Source: Pseudomonadota bacterium (GTDB lineage Bacteria > Pseudomonadota > Gammaproteobacteria > Burkholderiales > Burkholderiaceae_C). From it: DNA of 64,000 nt. Below the pieces are notes generated by a model, which worked only from the letters and a program-made list of their open reading frames with translations, was not told the origin of the DNA and did no database searches. Positions within the stretch are counted from its first letter, which is position 1. Each line of letters starts with the position of its first letter. The stretch is taken from positions 234,186-298,185 of the forward strand of contig JAJZVU010000001.1 in assembly GCA_021845505.1 (NCBI GenBank). Reading direction: 5' to 3'. Positions 18,225 through 26,471 of the stretch are shown here, piece by piece. A program made the translations under genes and the position numbers.

Positions 18225-19184
18225 TCAACGATTCGCTGGCGTGGCAGACCCTCCGGAACAGGCGCGCCGGATCCGCAGCACCAGCGAGTCCGGTTGCATC
18301 GATTGGGCTGCCAGCGCGACGACCTGGCAGTTGAGGTTGGCCACCATGCGGGTCAGCGCCTGGCCCGGGGGCATTTCGACCAGGCAGCGCACCCCGCGCT
18401 CGAGCAGGCCGCGGTTGCTGTCGTGCCAGCGCACCGGGCGCATCACGCCCTCGGCGAGGTCGCGGGCGATGTCGGCCGCGCCGCGCAGCAGCCGCGCGGT
18501 GGTGTTGGCCATGTACGCGACGTCGGGCTCGCGCAGCCGCAGGCCTTGCAGCGCCTGCGCGAGTTCGCGGCTGACCGGCTCGAGCCGTTCGCAGTGCGAA
18601 GGCACCGCGACATCGAGTCGCTCGACCTGGCGTGCGCCGGCGCGCCGAGCCGCCTGCTGCAGCCGATGCAGGCTGGAGTCGTCGCCGGCGACGACGAACT
18701 GCGAGGCGGAATTCAGGTTCGCCAGGTACAGCGCCGTCTGCGGTCGCTCGGCGTGGATGCCGTCGAGCAAGGCTTGCAGCGCGGTCTCGCGCAGCCCGGA
18801 CACCGAAAGCATGCCCCAGCCCCGCGGGAATTCGCGCTCCATGCCCTGCGCGCGCAAGCGCACCAGCCGCAACGCGTCGGCGAAATCCAGGCAGCCGCTG
18901 GCCACCGCGGCGCCGAAGGCGCCGACCGACAGCCCGGCGACGACGTCGGGCCGCAGGCCCTCGGCCTCCAGCACACGGGCCTGCGCCACGCCGGCGATCA
19001 GCAGGCCGAGCTGCACCGCGACGGTCGAACGCAGCGCCTCGGGCCGGTCGAGTTCCAGCGGGTCGCTGCCCAGCACCTGCGCGGACTGCGCCAGGGTCCG
19101 GCGCACCTGCTCATGGTCGGGCAGGCGGTGCAGGTAGCCGGCGGTCTGCGAGCCCTGCCCGGGAAACAGCCAGGCCAGCTCCAT
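18225..19184 (-). CDS. mdcH: Malonate decarboxylase, malonyl-CoA:ACP transferase (epsilon) subunit
   Basis: A 319-residue acyltransferase of the FabD fold that loads malonyl onto the decarboxylase carrier protein so that the cycle can start. The N-terminal GQGSQ oxyanion loop and the nucleophile elbow GLSVGAF (GxSxG) are present, as is the later catalytic His in VPSHCERL. The ATG overlaps the mdcG stop by one base (TGATG). The frame is open further upstream, but that part is antisense or out-of-frame mdcG. Confidence 0.9.
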   Translation of the reverse strand: MELAWLFPGQGSQTAGYLHRLPDHEQVRRTLAQSAQVLGSDPLELDRPEALRSTVAVQLGLLIAGVAQARVLEAEGLRPDVVAGLSVGAFGAAVASGCLDFADALRLVRLRAQGMEREFPRGWGMLSVSGLRETALQALLDGIHAERPQTALYLANLNSASQFVVAGDDSSLHRLQQAARRAGARQVERLDVAVPSHCERLEPVSRELAQALQGLRLREPDVAYMANTTARLLRGAADIARDLAEGVMRPVRWHDSNRGLLERGVRCLVEMPPGQALTRMVANLNCQVVALAAQSMQPDSLVLRIRRACSGGSATPANR

Positions 19185-19909
19185 CACCGCTCGCCGACGC
19201 CGGCCGCTGCCGGGCACAGCTGCGCGCCGGCGGCGCTGCGCAGCAGATACGATCCGCCGCCCGCGTACTCGCGCAGCGCGGCACCCCCCTGCGGCCACTC
19301 GAGCACCACGTCGATCCGGCTCGGCGCGCGCGTCGGCAGCGCCAGCAGCCAGTCTCGCGCCAGCGCCGGCGGCGGCGCGGCGGCGCAGCGCACCACCAGG
19401 TCGAGGTCGCTGTCGGCATGCACCGCCGGATGACCGGTGGCGAGCTCGAAGCCCACGCTGCCGCCAGGCCCCCACCGCGCCGGCCCGCCGACACCCCAGG
19501 CGCGCTCGACTTCCAGCAGGCTGCGCAGCGCAGGCAGCGCGCCGCGCGCGGCAGGCACTCGTCGCGCGCCGGCGCGCAACGCCTCGGGGCCCAGGCGCTC
19601 GGCCACCTGGTCGCAGCGCACCCAGGCCGCCGCACGCTGGCTGCGCCGCGCGCCGCGCACACCCACCGCGATGCTCCCGGGAAGCGCCGCTGCGCGCCGC
19701 ACCACCACCCACGGCGCGGCGGCCAGCGCGGCCGCGGCCCAGTCCGGGGCCGCGGCGTTCCATTCCAGGCAGCGCGGGTCGCGCAGCCGCAGCAGGTCGT
19801 GCACGTGGGCGTCGGGGGCCACCGGGGCCACCGGGGCCACCGGTGCCACCGGTGCCACCGGTGCCGCCTGCGCCGCTCCGCCGTCGCCCCCCGCCGCGTG
19901 GATGGTCAT
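19184..19909 (-). CDS. mdcG: Malonate decarboxylase holo-ACP synthase (phosphoribosyl-dephospho-CoA transferase)
   Basis: A 241-residue enzyme that attaches the 2'-(5''-phosphoribosyl)-3'-dephospho-CoA group to MdcC. The core carries a nucleotidyltransferase-like acidic motif (ADSDLDLVV) expected for metal binding. The N-terminus is unusual: residues about 13-30 are a run of Ala-Pro-Val units encoded by a 9-bp tandem repeat. Start ATG 19909 lies 7 nt after the mdcE stop. An upstream in-frame ATG at 20197 would overlap mdcE entirely and is rejected. Confidence 0.85.
   Translation of the reverse strand: MTIHAAGGDGGAAQAAPVAPVAPVAPVAPVAPDAHVHDLLRLRDPRCLEWNAAAPDWAAAALAAAPWVVVRRAAALPGSIAVGVRGARRSQRAAAWVRCDQVAERLGPEALRAGARRVPAARGALPALRSLLEVERAWGVGGPARWGPGGSVGFELATGHPAVHADSDLDLVVRCAAAPPPALARDWLLALPTRAPSRIDVVLEWPQGGAALREYAGGGSYLLRSAAGAQLCPAAAGVGER
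19818..19862. repeat. 9-bp tandem repeat inside mdcG
   Basis: Five consecutive 9-bp units of GCCACCGGG or GCCACCGGT, with a partial sixth, run without interruption. On the coding strand each unit encodes Ala-Pro-Val, so copy-number change would lengthen or shorten an N-terminal linker by three residues and keep the frame. Confidence 0.95.
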
Positions 19910-19916
19910 CGCGCCG

Positions 19917-20726
19917 TCACCATTGCTCGGCCATGCGCGCGCGCACCTGCGCCGAAGCCGCGCGCCCGCGCAGCGCCGCATCGCCGCTGCGGCGCTGCGC
20001 CAGGTCGCGTTCGCCGGCGCCGATGTCGGCCAGCGCCTCCAGCAGCGCATCGCGCACGGCGGCCACGCCGGCCCGACCCGGGACCTGCGCGTCGACGCCG
20101 CCGAGCAGCCGGTACAGCAGCCCCAGGCTCGCATAGTCGGCGATGCGGTAGGACATCGGCGGGTTGGCGCGCCCCAGTTCGTCGACCTCTTCCACACTGC
20201 GCCGGGTCACCCGGGCCGCGGCGTCGCGCCCCATCGCGTGCACCAGCACGCCCGGGTCGTCGATCGCGATCATGCGCTGCGCCTGGTAGCCATGGGCGAG
20301 GAAGGCGCCCGACATGGCCTGGCCGACGAGCAGCGCCACCACCGGGTGGCCGTGGTCCCGCGCGTCCGCGTAGGCGTCGACCGCTGCCGCGCAGGCCAGG
20401 TGGATTCCCAGCATTTCCTCGCGCCTGCCATAGGCCTGGCCGGGCACGTCGACCAGCGCGACCAGCGCGCGCCGCGCACCGCCGGCATCGGCATCGGCCT
20501 GCATCGCCTCGCGCACCGCGGCGGCCAGCGCCCAGCCTTCGCGCAGCCCCAGTTCGCCGCGGCGCGCGCGGGCAAAGGGACTCGCGGGGTCGGGGACCAC
20601 CGCGAGCAGGCGCGCCGCGCGCTCGCCCAGCCGGATGTCGGCGCCCAGCACCGACGGCGGCAGGCCGACGATGCGGCCGGCGCCGGAACTCAGGAGTTCG
20701 AACCACATCTCACCACGCGTGGGCAT
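19917..20726 (-). CDS. mdcE: Malonate decarboxylase gamma subunit (co-decarboxylase)
   Basis: A 269-residue crotonase/carboxyltransferase-fold subunit that, together with MdcD, decarboxylates malonyl-S-ACP to acetyl-S-ACP without biotin. Recognisable segments are VALVDVPGQAYGRREE, GQAMSGAFLAHGYQAQRM and NPPMSYRIADYASLG. The start could be ATG 20726 or the internal ATG at 20708 (MWFELL). It is 18 nt downstream of mdcD and 7 nt upstream of mdcG. Confidence 0.92.
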   Translation of the reverse strand: MPTRGEMWFELLSSGAGRIVGLPPSVLGADIRLGERAARLLAVVPDPASPFARARRGELGLREGWALAAAVREAMQADADAGGARRALVALVDVPGQAYGRREEMLGIHLACAAAVDAYADARDHGHPVVALLVGQAMSGAFLAHGYQAQRMIAIDDPGVLVHAMGRDAAARVTRRSVEEVDELGRANPPMSYRIADYASLGLLYRLLGGVDAQVPGRAGVAAVRDALLEALADIGAGERDLAQRRSGDAALRGRAASAQVRARMAEQW

Positions 20727-20744
20727 CGTCGGTCTCCGGGCACG

Positions 20745-21605
20745 TCAGGACTCGGGGCGCCACAGCCCGCGCAGCTGCGCGGGCCCGATGTCGCCTTGCC
20801 GGGCCAGCGCCTCGACGCGCTCGCGCCAGCGCCGCACCTGGCGACTGCGCGGCTGCGGCAGCGGGCGCTGCACCAGATCCAGCAGCTGTTCGCGCAGCCG
20901 CGGCGCATCGTCGTCGACCAGCACGTCGGCCAGGCCGGTGGCCACGCGCTGCTCGCCGCCGATCAGGCTCCACACCAGGCGCCGGTCGGCCGCGTCGAGC
21001 TCGTCGACCCCGGCCTCCTGCTCGATGACTTCCGGCCCGTTCATCCCCAGTCGCGCCTGGCGGGTCATCACGATGTACGAGCACAGCGCCGCGACCAGCG
21101 ACATGCCGCCGAAGCAGCCGACCATGCCGGCGGTGACGGCGATCACCGGAACGTGGCGGCGCAGCGCCACCACCGCGGCCTGGATCTCGGCGATCGCCGC
21201 CAGCCCCAGGTTGGCTTCCTGCAGCCGCACGCCGCCGGTCTCCAGCAGCAGCAGCGGCAGCACCGGGCGGGCGGCCTCGCAGTCGCGCAGCGCCAGTTCC
21301 AGCGCCGCGGCGATCTTCGCCCCGCACACCTCGCCGATGCTGCCGCCCTGGAAGCGGCCTTCGATGGCCAGCGCCACGGCGTCGCGTCCGCCCAGCGTGC
21401 CGCGCAGCACGACCGCGCCGTCGTCGGCCTGCGGCACGATGCCCTGGCGTGGCAGCCACGGCGAATACAGCCCGTCGAAGGGGCCCAGCAATTCACGCTG
21501 GCCCTGCGGGTCGAGCACGCTGCGCGCGCGCTCGCGCGCAGACATTTCGATGAAGGACTGTCGCGCCAGCACGGCGGGCGGCGCTGCGACCTGGGGAGAG
21601 TTCAT
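20745..21605 (-). CDS. mdcD: Malonate decarboxylase beta subunit
   Basis: A 286-residue carboxyltransferase-fold subunit paired with MdcE. Family landmarks include SFIEMSARERARSVLD, GGSIGEVCGAKIAAALE, LLLLETGGVRLQEANLGL and GMVGCFGGMSLVAALC, the last two forming the oxyanion and acyl-binding loops. Its ATG overlaps the mdcC stop by 4 nt (ATGA), so the carrier protein and this subunit are translationally coupled. Confidence 0.93.
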   Translation of the reverse strand: MNSPQVAAPPAVLARQSFIEMSARERARSVLDPQGQRELLGPFDGLYSPWLPRQGIVPQADDGAVVLRGTLGGRDAVALAIEGRFQGGSIGEVCGAKIAAALELALRDCEAARPVLPLLLLETGGVRLQEANLGLAAIAEIQAAVVALRRHVPVIAVTAGMVGCFGGMSLVAALCSYIVMTRQARLGMNGPEVIEQEAGVDELDAADRRLVWSLIGGEQRVATGLADVLVDDDAPRLREQLLDLVQRPLPQPRSRQVRRWRERVEALARQGDIGPAQLRGLWRPES

Positions 21606-21895
21606 CGGCGGCTGGCCTCCAGCGCCTGCTCCAGGCGCAATGCGACGACCCCGGGGGTGGCGCCGAAGTCGTTGATGCGCAACTGCGCTGCGACGGGGTG
21701 ACGTTCGAAAAAGCGCTGCAGCACGCGGCCCCAGATGGCGCCGTAGCCGTCGACACTGGTGCACACCCGCACCCGCGCCGAGCCGGCAGGCGTCGGCTCG
21801 ATGAGGATTTCCAGATCGGCCGATCCGACCACGCCGACATGCGCGCGCCGCGCGATCGGCAGGGTGGCGTGGAATTCGAAATCGAGGTTTTCCAT
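21602..21895 (-). CDS. mdcC: Malonate decarboxylase acyl carrier protein (delta subunit)
   Basis: A 97-residue carrier protein. Ser25, in VVGSADLEILIEP, corresponds to the serine that in Klebsiella pneumoniae MdcC carries the phosphoribosyl-dephospho-CoA prosthetic group. Length and position between mdcB and mdcD match the family. It shuttles acetyl and malonyl thioesters between the alpha, beta/gamma and epsilon subunits in the cytoplasm. Confidence 0.93.
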   Translation of the reverse strand: MENLDFEFHATLPIARRAHVGVVGSADLEILIEPTPAGSARVRVCTSVDGYGAIWGRVLQRFFERHPVAAQLRINDFGATPGVVALRLEQALEASRR

Positions 21896-21919
21896 GGTCC
21901 GGAGGGGGTACGACGGGGT

Positions 21920-22801
21920 TCAGGCGGCGCACGCGGCGTCGAGGAACAGGCTGGCCGCCAGCAGGTCGGCGCTGCCCCCGGGCGAGGCGTTGCGCGCCAG
22001 CAGTTCGGCGTCGAGCTCGAGCAGCGCGGCGTGGCCCGCGGAGCTGGCGCTGCCGCCCAGGCACAGCACCCTGCGCGCGCCCTGCTGCGCCGCGTGCAAC
22101 GCGGCCATGCCGCCGCGATGCACCAGGCAGGTGTCGTCGAGTTCCGACATGATCGCCAGCAGCGCGTCGAGGCGGCCGTGCACCGAGCCCGCGCCGGCTG
22201 CGCGCGCGGCGCGCAGCGCCGGCAGGCCCAGGCGCAGCACGTGGGGGAAGCCGCCGCAGGCCTGGGCGCGCGCTCCGCCCACACCGTGGCGCCGCGCGGC
22301 GCGCGCGCCGTGGCTGTCGGGCGGCGCGGTGGCGCCGCGGTCGGGGTGGCGGGCGATCGCGCCCGCGGCCGCGCACACCGCGGCCGCGTCGGGCTGGCCG
22401 CCGAGCAGGGCGCGCGCGCCCAGCAGCAGCCCGAGCGCCCAGATCGCGCCGCGATGGGCATTGCTGCCCTGGGTGGCCAGCAGCATGCGCTGCTCGGCGA
22501 CGCGGCCGATGTGCGCCAGCCGGGCACGCAGGCGGGCATCGGGACGGGCGCCGAAGCCGGCCAGCGCCATGTCGGCGAAAGGCTGACGCAGCGCGCGCGC
22601 CGAGCGCAACATGCACGGCAGGTCGAGGTCGGCGTGGGCGCCGCTGCCGCGGGCGTCGACCAGCGCCGGCTTCGGGCTCAGGCAGGCCTCGTCGCGCAGC
22701 GCCTGCACCGCCAGCGCGGCCAGCTGCGCCGCCTGGGCGCGCGGCGCCGCCGGCGCGCCCGGGCGCTGCGCGGGATGGAGGGACGGCGCGGCTGCCGGCA
22801 T
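21920..22801 (-). CDS. mdcB: Triphosphoribosyl-dephospho-CoA synthase
   Basis: A 293-residue CitG-family enzyme that joins ATP and dephospho-CoA to make the prosthetic-group precursor for MdcC. Visible motifs are the N-terminal EACLSPKPALVDARGSGAHADLD and the central GSNAHRGAIWALGLL, both typical of the family. Start ATG 22801 is 8 nt after the mdcA stop. The open frame upstream of it lies over mdcA and is spurious. Confidence 0.9.
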   Translation of the reverse strand: MPAAAPSLHPAQRPGAPAAPRAQAAQLAALAVQALRDEACLSPKPALVDARGSGAHADLDLPCMLRSARALRQPFADMALAGFGARPDARLRARLAHIGRVAEQRMLLATQGSNAHRGAIWALGLLLGARALLGGQPDAAAVCAAAGAIARHPDRGATAPPDSHGARAARRHGVGGARAQACGGFPHVLRLGLPALRAARAAGAGSVHGRLDALLAIMSELDDTCLVHRGGMAALHAAQQGARRVLCLGGSASSAGHAALLELDAELLARNASPGGSADLLAASLFLDAACAA

Positions 22802-22809
22802 CGGCGCGC

Positions 22810-24477
22810 TCACCAGCTGCGAAAGCGAGCCGGCGGGTCGTACAGCCCGCCCGACCACGCCACCAGGTCTTCGATGCTGCGCGCGGCCAGCAGCGAGCGC
22901 TGGGCCTGCAGCGGGCTGACTCCGAGGTCGGAAGCGAAGGCGACCAGCCCGCGCTGGCGCAACTCCTCCACCCTTTGCGGAGTCACCCTCTGGCCGATCG
23001 GCGTGACCCCGGCGACCGCCGCCAGGGTGTCGCGCCGCTCCTGCACCCCCTGCGCCTTGTACAGGTAGGCGACTCCCTCCTCGGTGACCACATGGGTCAC
23101 GTCGTCTCCATAGATCATCACCGGGGCGATGGGCATGCCGCTCTTGCGGCCGACCTCGACCGCGTCGAGCGACTCGACCAGCGCCGGCACGCCTCCCTGC
23201 TGATAGGTCTCGACCAGTTGCACCACCAGCTTGCGACCTCGCACCACCGGGCTGTCGGCGGTGACCAGCGACAGCCAGGCCGGCGTGGCGTGGCGCCGCC
23301 CGCGCGGGTCGTGCCCCATGTTCGGCGCGCCGCCGAAGCCGGTCAGCCGGCCGAGGGTGACCGTCGACGAATTGGCGTCGCCGTCCATCTGCAGCGTCGA
23401 GCCGATGAACATGTCGACCCCGTACTGCCCGGCCAGTTGGGACAGCACGCGGTTGGAGCGCAGGCTGCCGTCGCGACCGACGAAAAAGATGTCGGGACGC
23501 GCGCGGATGTAGCGCTCCATGCCGACTTCGCTTCCGAAGCAGTGCACGCTTTCCACCCAGCCGCTTTCGATCGCCGGGATCAGCGTGGGGTGGGGGTTGA
23601 GCGTCCAGTTGCGGCAGATCCTGCCCTTGAGCCCGAGCTGCTCGCCGTAGGTCGGCAGCAGCAGCTCGATGGCGGCGGTGTCGAAGCCGATTCCGTGGTT
23701 CAGCGAACTCACGCCGTAGCGCTCGTAGATGCCCCGGATGGCCATCATGCCCATCAGCACCTGCAGGTCGGTGATGTGGCGCGGATCGCGGGTGAACAGC
23801 GGCTCGATGGCGTACGGGCGGTCGGCGACCACCACCAGGTCGACCCAGGAACCCGGGATGTCGACCCGCGGCAGTTCGCCGCACAGCTCGTTGACCTGGG
23901 CCACCACAATGCCCTGGCGGAACGCCGTGGCCTCGACGATGGTCGGGGTGTCCTCGGTGTTCGGTCCCGTGTACAGGTTGCCCTGGGAGTCGGCCTTTTC
24001 GGCGCACACCAGCGCGACATCGGGCTGCAGGTCCACCAGCATGCGGGCGTACAGCTCGACATAGGTGTGGATCGCGCCGACCTCGAGCCTGCCGTCCTCG
24101 ATGAGCTGCGCCACCCGCAGGCTTTGCGGCCCGGCATAGGCGAAGTCCAGGCGCCGCGCGATCCCCTGTTCGAACAGATCCAGGTGCTCGGGCCGGCTGA
24201 TGCTGGAAATCAGCAGGTGCAGGTCATGCACCTTCGACGGATCCAGGCTGGCCAGCGAGCGCGAGAGGAAGTCGGCCTGCTTCTGGTTGTTGCCCTCCAG
24301 CGCCACGCGGTCGCCGGGGCGCACCAGCAACCCCAGCGCCTCGGCCAGGCGCTCGGTCGGCAGCACGCAGCCTTGCGCCAGATGCGACACGGCAGCCAGC
24401 CGCTCGGCCTTGCGCGCGCCGCGCCGCGTCCAGCGAGCGGACGGGCCGCCGGTGGTTGCGAAGGAATCGCTGGACAT
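22810..24477 (-). CDS. mdcA: Malonate decarboxylase alpha subunit (acetyl-S-ACP:malonate ACP transferase)
   Basis: A 555-residue subunit of the CoA-transferase fold, equal in size to known MdcA proteins. It swaps acetyl for malonyl on the carrier protein. Characteristic segments include LEGNNQKQADFLSRSL, GNLYTGPNTEDTPTIVEA, SLNHGIGFDTAAIELLLPTYG and FIGSTLQMDGDANSSTVTLG. The start is ATG 24477; the frame stays open upstream, but there it crosses the regulatory region. It is the first gene of the leftward mdcABCDEGH operon and diverges from the GntR regulator. Confidence 0.95.
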   Translation of the reverse strand: MSSDSFATTGGPSARWTRRGARKAERLAAVSHLAQGCVLPTERLAEALGLLVRPGDRVALEGNNQKQADFLSRSLASLDPSKVHDLHLLISSISRPEHLDLFEQGIARRLDFAYAGPQSLRVAQLIEDGRLEVGAIHTYVELYARMLVDLQPDVALVCAEKADSQGNLYTGPNTEDTPTIVEATAFRQGIVVAQVNELCGELPRVDIPGSWVDLVVVADRPYAIEPLFTRDPRHITDLQVLMGMMAIRGIYERYGVSSLNHGIGFDTAAIELLLPTYGEQLGLKGRICRNWTLNPHPTLIPAIESGWVESVHCFGSEVGMERYIRARPDIFFVGRDGSLRSNRVLSQLAGQYGVDMFIGSTLQMDGDANSSTVTLGRLTGFGGAPNMGHDPRGRRHATPAWLSLVTADSPVVRGRKLVVQLVETYQQGGVPALVESLDAVEVGRKSGMPIAPVMIYGDDVTHVVTEEGVAYLYKAQGVQERRDTLAAVAGVTPIGQRVTPQRVEELRQRGLVAFASDLGVSPLQAQRSLLAARSIEDLVAWSGGLYDPPARFRSW

Positions 24478-24515
24478 CGACAAGGCGGATCTCCAAAATA
24501 CGCAAACGCGATCTG

Positions 24516-24564
24516 TGTATTTTTCACGATGCCGTATGTATGGGTGATACAGGGTTTTCCTGTA
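24516..24564. promoter_or_regulatory. Clustered inverted repeats in the mdcA/gntR intergenic region
   Basis: Two inverted repeats share a half-site. TGTAT (24537-24541) and ATACA (24547-24551) are separated by 5 nt; TACAGG (24548-24553) and CCTGTA (24559-24564) are also separated by 5 nt. Another TGTAT lies at 24516-24520, exactly 21 bp before the first. The region is AT-rich against its surroundings. It most likely holds the operator for the divergent GntR protein; MdcY-type operators also contain a TGTA/TACA core. Confidence 0.55.
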
Positions 24565-24607
24565 CATCCGGGAAGGATCTGGGCAAGACCACCGGGCAGG
24601 ACCTACG

Positions 24608-25405
24608 ATGCAGCCCATGGACAAGTCGCTTTCCCTGGCCGAGCAGTTGCGCGAGCACATCGAAGAGACGATCGTCACCGGCGCGCTGCCGCCCGGCGCA
24701 CCGCTGGACGAGGCCGAGCTGTCGCAGCGCTACCAGGTGTCGCGCACCCCGGTGCGCGAGGCGTTGCTGCAGCTGGCGGCCACCGGCCTGGTCGACCTGC
24801 GGCACCGGCGCGGCGCCACGGTGGCCGAGCTGGGCGCGCAGCGCCTGATCGAGATGTTCGAGGTCATGGCCGAGTACGAGGCGATGTGCGCGCGCCACGC
24901 GGCGCGCCGCATGTCCGACGCTGAACGCGCCGAACTGCTGCAGGCCCACCGCGCCTGCGAAGCCGCCCGCAACGACGGCGACGCCGACCGCTACTACCAC
25001 CTCAACGAACGCTTCCACCACCTGATCTACGCCGGCAGCCACAACGAGTTCCTGTGCGAACAGGCGCTGGCGCTGAGCCGGCGGTTGCGGCCGTATCGCC
25101 GGCTGCAGCTGCGGGTCAAGGGGCGCCTGGGCGCCTCGCTGGCCGAACACCAGGCGGTGGTCGACGCGCTGTTCGCAGGCGAGGGGGACCGCGCGGCGCA
25201 GGCACTGCGCTCGCATGTGCTGGTGCAGGGCGAGCGCTTCGGCGACCTGATGGCGGTGCTGGCGCACTGGAGCGCGAGCACCCGCGCCGCAGCGCCGGCC
25301 GCGCCGGCGGCCGCTGCCGCGCAGCGGGCCGGGGGCAAGGCGCGCAAGGGTGACGCCGCGTCGCGCGCGGGGCCGCGCGGACCCGCGCAAGCCGCCGGCG
25401 CCTGA
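24608..25405 (+). CDS. GntR-family (FCD subgroup) regulator of malonate use, MdcY-like
   Basis: A 265-residue transcription factor. Residues 10-75 form the winged helix-turn-helix (YQVSRTPVREALLQLAATGLV), and residues about 85-220 form an all-helical FCD ligand domain with the metal-binding type HLNERFHHLIY. The last ~40 residues are an Ala/Gly/Arg-rich, probably disordered tail. The divergent position 130 nt from mdcA points to control of the mdc operon, as for MdcY in Acinetobacter. Start ATG 24608 has an AGGA sequence 7 nt upstream; ATG 24617 is an alternative. Confidence 0.88.
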   Translation: MQPMDKSLSLAEQLREHIEETIVTGALPPGAPLDEAELSQRYQVSRTPVREALLQLAATGLVDLRHRRGATVAELGAQRLIEMFEVMAEYEAMCARHAARRMSDAERAELLQAHRACEAARNDGDADRYYHLNERFHHLIYAGSHNEFLCEQALALSRRLRPYRRLQLRVKGRLGASLAEHQAVVDALFAGEGDRAAQALRSHVLVQGERFGDLMAVLAHWSASTRAAAPAAPAAAAAQRAGGKARKGDAASRAGPRGPAQAAGA

Positions 25406-25430
25406 GCCCGGGGCGCGCGCCGCGGGACGC

Positions 25431-26471
25431 TCAGTCGTCCAGCGTGTAGAAGGGGGCGTCGCTGGGGCCCAGGCGGCGCGGCCTGCGCCAGGTTGCGTCG
25501 GCAAGCGGGCGCTGCAACTGCCGCTCGACCCCGAGCAGCGTCGCGAACAGCGCCATGCGCACCGCGACCCCGCTGTCGGACTGGCGGAAGATCGCGGTGC
25601 GCGGATCGCTGTCGAGGTCGGTGCCGAGGTCGTTGGCGTCGGGGGCGCTGTCGCGCGGCAACGGGTGCATCAGCACGGTCTGCGGCCCGCAGCAGGTGTC
25701 GAGGAAGGCCTTGTCGACGCGGAACTCGGGGGTGTAGCCAGCGGTCTGCTCGCCGGTGAAGCGCTCGCGCTGGATGCGCGTGGCGTAGGCCAGGTCGAGG
25801 TCGTGCAGCGGCTGGCGCAGGCTGCTGCGGGTGTCGATGTGGTGGCCGCGGCGCGCCGCGAGTTCGCACAGCCCGGCGGGCATTTCCAGCCCCGGCGGGG
25901 CGATGAGGGTGAAGCGCAGCCCGCGGTACAGCGACAGCAGCTTGACCAGCGAATGCACGGTACGGCCGTACTTCAGGTCGCCGATCAGCGCCACGTGCGC
26001 GCCGTCGATCCTGCGCCCCAGGCGCGAGAATTCGTTGCCCAGGGTGTACAGGTCGAGCAGCGCCTGGCTGGGGTGCTCGCCGGGCCCGTCGCCGCCGTTG
26101 ATCACCGGCACGTGGGTGGCCTGCGCGAACTGCGCGACCGCGCCGCGCTCGGGATGGCGCACGACCAGCACGTCGACGTAGCCGCTGATGACCCGGCTGG
26201 TGTCGTGGATCGACTCGCCCTTGGCCATCGACGAAAAGGTGAATCCGGTGGTGTCGCACACCGCGCCGCCGAGCCGGCAGAAAGCGGCGGCGAAACTCAT
26301 GCGGGTGCGCGTGCTGGCTTCGAAGAACAGGTTGCCCAGCACCGCGCCCTCGAGCGCCCGGCAGACCTTGCGGCGGCGCGCCACCGGCTCGGCGGCACGC
26401 GCGACCGCGAACAGCCGCTCGATGGCGTCCGGGTCCAGGTCATCGGTCGACAGCAAATGCCGCAGCTTCAT
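25431..26471 (-). CDS. Aspartate carbamoyltransferase, probable second copy inside a phosphonate operon
   Basis: A 346-residue ATCase that makes N-carbamoyl-L-aspartate. Every active-site residue I can align to the E. coli catalytic chain is kept: STRTR (residues 53-57), Ser80 and Lys84 of the 80s loop, Arg105, His133, Gln136, Arg170, Arg232, Gln234 and HPLPR (269-273). The C-terminal part (NDLGTDLDSDPRTAIFRQSD and a ~30-residue Arg/Pro-rich tail) is longer than the usual ~310-residue PyrB and resembles a distinct ATCase subfamily. No pyr gene is nearby. Start ATG 26471 has a GGGGAG Shine-Dalgarno and overlaps the preceding small ORF by 4 nt; ATG 26501 is possible. Its place in the operon suggests a resistance copy. 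Confidence 0.88.
   Translation of the reverse strand: MKLRHLLSTDDLDPDAIERLFAVARAAEPVARRRKVCRALEGAVLGNLFFEASTRTRMSFAAAFCRLGGAVCDTTGFTFSSMAKGESIHDTSRVISGYVDVLVVRHPERGAVAQFAQATHVPVINGGDGPGEHPSQALLDLYTLGNEFSRLGRRIDGAHVALIGDLKYGRTVHSLVKLLSLYRGLRFTLIAPPGLEMPAGLCELAARRGHHIDTRSSLRQPLHDLDLAYATRIQRERFTGEQTAGYTPEFRVDKAFLDTCCGPQTVLMHPLPRDSAPDANDLGTDLDSDPRTAIFRQSDSGVAVRMALFATLLGVERQLQRPLADATWRRPRRLGPSDAPFYTLDD

Noticed and set aside
19818..19862. Short tandem repeats as a possible CRISPR array
   Set aside because: Units are 9 bp, contiguous, without spacers, and encode Ala-Pro-Val inside mdcG.
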